A stretch of DNA of 64,000 nt, from the NCBI RefSeq assembly GCF_007655135.1, contig NC_045128.1, forward strand, positions 29,172,811 to 29,236,810. Direction: 5' to 3'. A program made the translations under genes and the position numbers. Shown piece by piece: positions 57,933-64,000 of the stretch. The notes beneath the pieces were generated by a model. The model made no database searches, was not told the DNA's origin, and saw nothing but the letters and a program-made list of their open reading frames with translations. How positions within the stretch are numbered: the first letter of the stretch is position 1; each line of letters starts with the position of its first letter. The stretch is from Punica granatum (taxonomy: Eukaryota; Streptophyta; Magnoliopsida; Myrtales; Lythraceae).

Positions 57933-58003
57933 GTGCCTGCCGATCGAATGAATCTGAGGAGAGAGCTGTGGGGTGCGAGAGCTCTTCTTCTCCGAACAGC
58001 GAA

Positions 58004-58080
58004 TGAGAGAGAAAGAGAGAGAGAGAGAGAGAGTGGGGAGAGGAGGGAGAGAGAAGCTCTGCAACGTAAACACGATGAAT

Positions 58081-58118
<38 letters not shown>

Positions 58119-58140
58119 AGGAGAGAGAAAGAAGAGAGAG
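58004..58140 (-). promoter_or_regulatory. GA/CT-rich leader and core promoter of the UBP gene
   Basis: Two (GA)n runs (about 58012-58034 and 58083-58115 on the + strand, CT on the gene strand) lie 70-210 bp upstream of the start codon. No TATA box is evident. A CT-rich, TATA-less start region fits a broadly expressed housekeeping gene. Exact transcription starts cannot be read from sequence. Confidence 0.5.
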
Positions 58141-58299
58141 AGGCCCAGGGGCTGGGGTTTTTGTACGAGAGGGGGCAGTTTCGGTATTTCACCAGTCGCG
58201 AGGCGGAAGAGTGAATGGAGAGGAGATTGGAAAGTGGAGACGCGCTCGAAAAAAAGCGCCGTGTAGACTCTCGGCGGAGAGACTCGGCTTTGATCAAAA

Positions 58300-59534
58300 A
58301 TCAATTAATTAAAAAAATACAAATATAAATAAATTTCATTTTCACCTCTTTTTTTCTTTCTTTCTTTTTATTTATTTATTATATCTTAGCCTTTATTTGT
58401 TTGGGTCAACAAATCTAAGGTTAAATTTATGTAAGAGGGACAAAAGTTTGGAAAACTTCAGGGGAAGAAACAAATTCTAATTGGACGATGCCTTGATCGG
58501 ATTTTGTTGTCTTGCCATAAGTAGCATAATCAGATCCGATCATATGTTGATGTAAATAATACTTACCAATTGCTAACCTGAATTTAGATATAATTATGAA
58601 AATTTAAATGACTTAAAATTCAAACTTCAAATTGATCACTAATTTGAACCCGAATCATTCAAGACGTGGAAAGCTAGCAATATTTAGGCCCTTGAATGTT
58701 CCTAACTTTCAAGCAATTTTCGAGTTTTACTATTTGTAATGGAGCTATATATCGAGGCACTTATGTTGCACGAACAATTCAACTTAAGTTGATTCAAGCG
58801 TCTTATTAGGATTGCTTGTTATTACGAAAAGATGAACAAAGAGAGAAAAACATAATCAAGAACTCGTTACTATTATGAATATCCACTAAATTCGAAATAT
58901 TTCTTGCTAAGTTTTAATATACTTTTAACATTAAAAAATCGTGATACTTATTACATTGCTGAAAAAAATTAATTCACCCCAATATATCCATTTATTTAAT
59001 TTCTTTTTCTTTCATTGTCTTAATTGAATGAATTAATCCGAGAGAATTTTAAATTACGATGCCTATTCCAAAAATTTTATTTTTATTTTCGTATTCGAAA
59101 GAAGAAATTGGTATATTTTTAAGTTGATTATTATAGACTTGTCTTGACGCGTTCATATATCATAATGGTGTCGTAATATTGATCATATATTACTCAAAAG
59201 TATAATGTGGTAGATAACTAGTCTTTTACTTATGGTACACTATGTCTCTTTTTTGTTCTACTAATTATTTCTCGAATCTTCTTTTTCTTTTATGGGCCAT
59301 TTTTAGTCATATCAATTTAATTAGTATAATATAGTGTGGAAATTAATTGAATGACCTGCATCCAGTCTTGGGCCAACGTTGAGGACAGCTAATTTAGGGT
59401 TAATCCACTTGTAGGCCCATAATAGAGCCCACTGGGCTTGGACTCGATATCTTCATACTTGGCCCATTAGGCTATTGCCCTTTCCATTTAATTTGCTTGT
59501 GAGAAAGCTGATATCCCTATCTTGTTTTGATACG
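58300..59534. other. AT-rich intergenic DNA, no gene seen
   Basis: No coding region or clear element. The composition is strongly AT-rich up to about 59340. Confidence 0.4.
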
Positions 59535-59700
59535 AAGAGGATGCGGGGCCAAGGCCCTGTAACTCTCTTAATTATTTTTCTAACAAGGGCGGTCCGTGGA
59601 TCGCACATCGCGAACCTCAAGTGTGAATCGAACCCGACATCTCAATCAATCGACATGCGCATTTTCTTTCAGGCTAAAGGTTTGTTGAGTTAAAGCCAAT
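59535..59700 (-). mobile_element. possible tRNA-derived SINE fragment
   Basis: On the - strand tggctttaactcaacaaacc could be box A, and gtcgggttcgattcacac matches box B (GGTTCGATTC) well. The spacing is longer than usual and the tail is not defined. Confidence 0.35.
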
Positions 59701-60257
59701 CAAATTCCTTACTGTGGTCGAAGCAAACCAATCTACATCAATCGCCTTTGGAATCACTTGTCAGCCTTAGCTACCAGATTCTATCACCCTTTTTAGTCAT
59801 TCGACTTAGGGCGCCGGTGCAACCTTACTCGCAAAGGGAGCTTGGTCCAACTCATTCAACGGTCCTCGAAATTTTCCTTCTCGTGCAAATGCCAAATCAG
59901 AACATCCTAACAGGGTATCATTCATGATAAGTATAATGCGCCGATTGAGATTAATACACACACACACACATATATATATATACATGTATGTACTGCTGTA
60001 GTTTGGTATGGTATTGAGCTGTACAAATACAATCCAGTTTCTTGGGGCTGGTATAGACAGCCTTGCTACGAAGGAGTCGGATTTTCCTAGTTTAACTCGT
60101 TATATTCCGCTTAGCTGCTTACGATCTCAACTGTTACAAGCAATGTTGCATTACATTTCACGGATTGCCTATTTGCAGAAAACTGAGAAGATGGAATCGA
60201 ACGGGTTCTCGAAAACCGAAGAATACAGCAAAATTGAGACTGCGTCCAGTAATTCTG

Positions 60258-60905
60258 CTAACTGAGTCCATTGGCATCAGGAGGGAAGAGAACCCCGTCA
60301 ATGCCCTGAACGGAGACCCTCCCGTCAGCGTAGATATCAGCATCGACTAAATGCCCCCAGCTCCCTCCTCCTTCGACAACCTTTACGGTCCCATCGGCTT
60401 CCTCGACGTGAACCATCAACGGCACTAACAGAGTCTCGTACTTCACCTTCCCGTGCCTCCTTGCGTGAACGTACATGCTCTCCTCTGTTAAGAAGCCCGC
60501 GATCAAATGGTAATACAGTAATCTCTCCGGAAAGTTCGGGTCCTCCAGCTGCTGGGGCCCGAGCGCAGACAGGGCCTCATCATTTGGCGCCAATAGGGTC
60601 AGCCCGTAATGGGGCCTAGCCTCCTCCATCGCCAGTCTTCCAATCTCATCTGCCACCGATGTCAGGTTCACTAGCAAGTCCGTGATCTCGTTGTATCCCC
60701 CATAGCCCAGCAAGGCCTCGACAAGGCCCTTCACGAGGCTGTGCCCGTCAAGCTCGGGGCTTGGTGTAGAAGCCATGGCGTGGTATGCGGGCGCAGCATT
60801 CTCAGTTGGCATGGATTTCTGGTCGATCCCAGAGGTTATTCGAGTGGAAAGGATGAGAATGAGAAAGGGGAGGAAGACACTGCGGGATGGATAAAAAAGT
60901 GCCAT
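60258..60905 (-). CDS. fasciclin-like arabinogalactan protein, single domain (FLA15-18 type)
   Basis: One uninterrupted 215-residue frame. Residues 1-26 form a signal peptide (hydrophobic core VFLPFLILILS), followed by a short Ser/Pro/Ala-rich linker (AMASTPSPEL) that could carry some arabinogalactan. A single fasciclin domain covers about residues 55-210, with YGGYNEITDLLVNLTS, the H1 motif LTLLAPNDEAL, LLYYHLIAGF, TEESMY, and the H2 motif DGRVSVQGIDGVLFP. This pattern fits the second fasciclin domain of FLA15-18, which normally have two domains and about 450 residues, so the first is missing here. No GPI-anchor tail is present. These proteins act in the cell wall and adhesion. It could be a short functional gene or a partial gene copy that gained a signal peptide. 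Confidence 0.85.
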   Translation of the reverse strand: MALFYPSRSVFLPFLILILSTRITSGIDQKSMPTENAAPAYHAMASTPSPELDGHSLVKGLVEALLGYGGYNEITDLLVNLTSVADEIGRLAMEEARPHYGLTLLAPNDEALSALGPQQLEDPNFPERLLYYHLIAGFLTEESMYVHARRHGKVKYETLLVPLMVHVEEADGTVKVVEGGGSWGHLVDADIYADGRVSVQGIDGVLFPPDANGLS

Positions 60906-61381
60906 AAAAAAGAATCAAATAGATCGATTTCGAGTTGGATTTCTTGAACTGGGAAACCTTATTTGAGTACTCAATAGCTATTTGTATAGTTCATATTTAT
61001 ATGTAATCATTATTTTCAATATTTTTTTCTTATCTCAACGAGTTGTCAACAGACTGGAACAAGGTTTTGGGCTTTTCTTGAGACTTTGAGGTTGCAACGG
61101 CGGGCGAGGCGGCTGAATGAAAATGGCGAGTGAAGTGTCCCTTAGTTTTCAAGTTAATTGTGGGCCTCGGCTTAAAGCTATCTCCGGTTTATCAAATTTT
61201 TTATTCAATAATTTTTTTTTTAACCGCAATTCAGTAAATGGCTAAAAAACCCGATGTTTAAGTTAAAACTTTATCTTGATGTTTCTTTCGCGTAAAAAAC
61301 TGCATATGGTTCAAAATCTTTGCTAATCTAGGACCCTTGTTACTCCATGTCGGTACGGCAATATAATCAAGTCAATTTTTA
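60906..61381. other. FLA upstream region
   Basis: A TATA-like box on the - strand lies at 60994-61001. The rest is AT-rich with no gene. Confidence 0.4.
60994..61001 (-). promoter_or_regulatory. TATA box candidate for the FLA gene
   Basis: On the - strand acatataaatatg lies about 90 bp upstream of the start codon at 60905, a normal plant spacing. This supports a live promoter for the short gene, though AT-rich sequence makes chance matches common. Confidence 0.4.
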
Positions 61382-61758
61382 TAGAGAAAATTGCACCGTA
61401 CAACACGATTTTTTGACTTTTTTTTACGTTGTAGCACAAATTCAATTCATTTTTTTTTACAGTACGAAAATAAATTTTCACTGCACAGCATGCCCCCACC
61501 ACCTCCTTTGATCCCAGCCGTTGGGATTTTTTTTTTATAATTTGAACTAATATTTTATTTGTTTATATCCTTAAGTTGCTGTTTGTTGCAAAACTCTCCC
61601 TAAACAAGCCGCCACATGAGCATTCCATCCATGAAATGACGGAATATGGACGGCATGCTGTATGGTGAATTTTTTTATTATGTATAAGAAAATGATTTGA
61701 ATTTGTACTGCAACATGAAAAAAAGTCAAAAAACCGTGTTGTATGGTACTATTTTCTA
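61382..61758. mobile_element. palindromic long-inverted-repeat element, 377 bp
   Basis: Left tagagaaaattgcaccgtac mirrors right gtactattttcta, and the arms continue with caacacgattttttgact / agtcaaaaaaccgtgttg, and with tagcacaaattcaattcatt against its complement. The arms reach about 120 bp each (agcatgcc / ggcatgct). No clear target duplication is visible. Confidence 0.7.
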
Positions 61759-63238
61759 TTTTTTGTATTACACTCTCGCGTTTTTTAATTTTACGAAAAT
61801 TACCTCCCCATTAGAGAAGAAGAAAGGCCTCCGGCATCACCCGAACACCTTTCAAGTCAGAAAACTAGCACAAGGAGATGAAACTTTCTAAATCCTGACT
61901 AGGTGCGAGCTGCTTGGTGCCGGTGATCAAGTAGACCAATCTTAGGAGACGGATGAAACGGCAACTGATGATTCATGTATCAAGTCTGGAAGAGATAGAA
62001 CATGGGTTTGGTGTGAGATATAGTTTTAGGAAGAAGAGGGAAAAGCAGATGATGAGGAGAGGGCAGGGTGTGCGCCATGGGTGATCTACAAGGAGATAAC
62101 AAATGTGCTAAGGTTTCAAATATCCTGACATGAGGAAGAAGGTAGAAAGAATTCCAATAATGAGTATGGAAGGGCCATGAACATGCTTATAAAAAAGAGT
62201 ACGGAAGGGTCATGAAGGCTTAGATTAGTGCGATTAAAAGAGTTCGGCCCCTTTTCTACAACTTCTCAAATGTATGGATAAATTTTTTGTATCAAGGAAA
62301 CCCCCTTTTTTTTTCATGCAATTACCCCTTTAATAAATTCCGTGGGTAGAGCAAATCAACATTTAGTGTATTTATCTATATAAAGTTGTATCCTCGTAAT
62401 AAATAGAATTAGAAAGATAATTTTATATATAGTACAAGTTCATAAAGGCAAACGTCTAAATAAACAATCGTGAAAATATATACAATTAGGTTTACCAATA
62501 TATATTTATATATACAATTAGGATTAAATTAATAAATGTATATAAATCATTACATACTTAATAATTTTATTATAGAAGCACAAGCACAATCTTGATTCAA
62601 GAAAATGTAATCTCAAAATTTATTTAGAAAAAGTAAAAATAACGTATATATAAAAAAATTTCTGATATAAATAGTAACTAATAGAAAAATCTATTGATAC
62701 ACAAAAAAACATGTATAAATATTGAACACTTTTGAAAAAGTAAAAGATAAATCAATGTAAAATTTTGCGAAAAGAATTTATGACAATAGATTATTTGCAT
62801 TTTCTTTTTTACAAAATACATGGAAGTCATTTATTACAATTTTTTGAAATTAATATTTAAGAAAATGTAATTTTCTTTCTAAGTAATATCATTTTTTATC
62901 CATATTTAATATTGTAATTCATTTTCTTAATTCATATTTGTTATTGTATTGTATGCACTAAGATTTGAATGGTTTCAATCTAAGAATACATACAACTTAA
63001 TGAATATATCAATTGTGAGGTCAAAATTTTTAAAAATCTATCTAGAAATAACAACTATGACCAATAACACATGTATCGCACATGCAAAAAAGCTAATTTA
63101 TATATATAGGTGTACACAAAGTGCATATTAAAACTCTAAAAGCTAGAAAATCCTAAACCCAAAAAACCCGAAAATTCTATAAACTTTAAACCCTGAAATT
63201 ATTTAAAAAATGTCACTTATTAATTTTAAATTTTTCGA
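61759..63238. other. AT-rich intergenic DNA, no gene seen
   Basis: Strongly AT-rich with repeats of short motifs (tatatacaattagg near 62480-62525). No coding region is supported. Confidence 0.4.
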
Positions 63239-63450
63239 TGTGTTGAGGAGTGAAAAAGTAATTTCTCATATCGGATAAACATGCAAAAGTAATTAGGTTT
63301 AAATGAGGTTTGAGTTCCACCACTTGATAACTTCAATTTTTAAGTGAAAAATAGCCTAAATCTGTATAAGCCCAATGAAGATTTACTATAGCATTAGAGC
63401 ATATTCCACTTCTGCGAGCCCCCACATAAGCTTACTGCTAGTTTCACGGG
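63239..63450 (+). mobile_element. TRIM remnant: LTR, primer-binding site and start of internal region
   Basis: Starts tgttgaggagtgaaaaagta and contains tctcatatcgg, ccaccacttgataacttcaa and ctgtataagcccaatgaaga, each aligning with the 3' LTR at 41118-41270. It is followed by a decayed primer-binding site (tagcattagagcat for tggtatcagagc) and then cgagcccccacataagctta, which aligns with the internal region at about 40935-40960. Confidence 0.6.
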
Positions 63451-64000
63451 GCGCAACGGAAACGAAAAAGGAACAGAAATTCAAAATTTCCTACCCGTGA
63501 AACTAATTCCAAGACCTACTAGAAGAATAAGAGTAAATAAAAGCGTACCTGGAATATTTAAAATTGTCGACCAAGCGTCCCACGCGTGACGCCTCTACCG
63601 GTGTCCACACCGACTTTGTCGACGAGTCTTCGAGATCGGCGGTGCTAGCGACCAACACTCGAAAGAAACACCGATGCAACACCCGAAATTTTTAAGACTA
63701 ATGGACCTAATTTGAGTTGAACAATTCAACCCAAATTATATATATTTTATATGCACACATATATGCACGTACATATATATATTAGCATATATATATATAA
63801 TATGTGTGCGCTTTTATATATAAGCATATATATATATATAAAAGTAATCTGTCCCTTTTTTTTATAAGCAACAGGGGAAGGAAGAAAACCAATTCTAGCC
63901 GATGTGGGACAAGGAAAATCAAGGCTCCAAGTGACATGTGTCCAAGTAAATGTCATTAAACCATTGGCCCATGTGTCACCGCATTAATCGTGCATCAATT
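63451..64000. other. window end, no gene seen
   Basis: A GC-richer block (63560-63660, with cgacgagtcttcgagatcgg) could belong to an unrecognised element. (TA)n runs follow at about 63735-63840. The small - strand frame at 63747-63956 lies in this repeat-rich part. Confidence 0.35.

Overview
This is a nuclear window from a flowering plant, most likely a eudicot. The evidence is many short GT-AG introns with U-rich 3' ends, AT-rich intergenic DNA, plant-only gene families and dense plant transposon remains. I cannot name the species from sequence alone.

Genes, left to right. Two glycoside hydrolase family 3 (GH3) beta-glucosidases lie on the + strand at 7522-11478 and 24709-29360. They share identical internal exon sizes, so they are a tandem duplicate, now separated by about 13 kb of transposon debris. 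Copy 1 has lost a normally invariant Lys-His pair at the sugar-binding site. Copy 2 keeps it and gains two small 3' exons that encode a hydrophobic tail resembling a GPI-anchor signal. Next, on the - strand, is a broken sucrose-6-phosphate phosphatase copy (30030-31833). Three tandem steroid-5-alpha-reductase-like genes follow on the - strand (32839-33812, 36020-37064, 39166-40156). The first two are intact and the third carries a 1-bp frameshift. An intact 32-exon UBP12/UBP13-type deubiquitinase occupies 46435-57932 (-). A one-exon fasciclin-like arabinogalactan protein lies at 60258-60905 (-).

The rest is mostly mobile DNA, much of it still readable from terminal repeats and target-site duplications. 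There is a 2.27-kb foldback element built around a CT/GA palindrome just upstream of GH3 copy 1, and a 749-bp hAT element with a perfect 8-bp duplication nested inside a SINE inside a GH3 intron. Two long-terminal-inverted-repeat Mutator-like elements have 9-bp duplications (one perfect, one 8 of 9), and two more palindromic elements lack a clear one. Two apparent solo LTRs are present, one of them 5.3 kb. Two remnants of one TRIM family, several MITEs and SINEs, and two decayed Helitron-like segments on either side of GH3 copy 1 complete the picture.

The genes have no obvious shared pathway. GH3 enzymes and the fasciclin protein act in the cell wall, and the deubiquitinase is a nuclear and cytosolic regulator. 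I found no clearly new multi-gene system. The most unusual items are the active-site change in GH3 copy 1 and the giant CT/GA foldback element in front of it. All exon coordinates were read by hand from splice sites and reading-frame continuity. No alignment or search was run.
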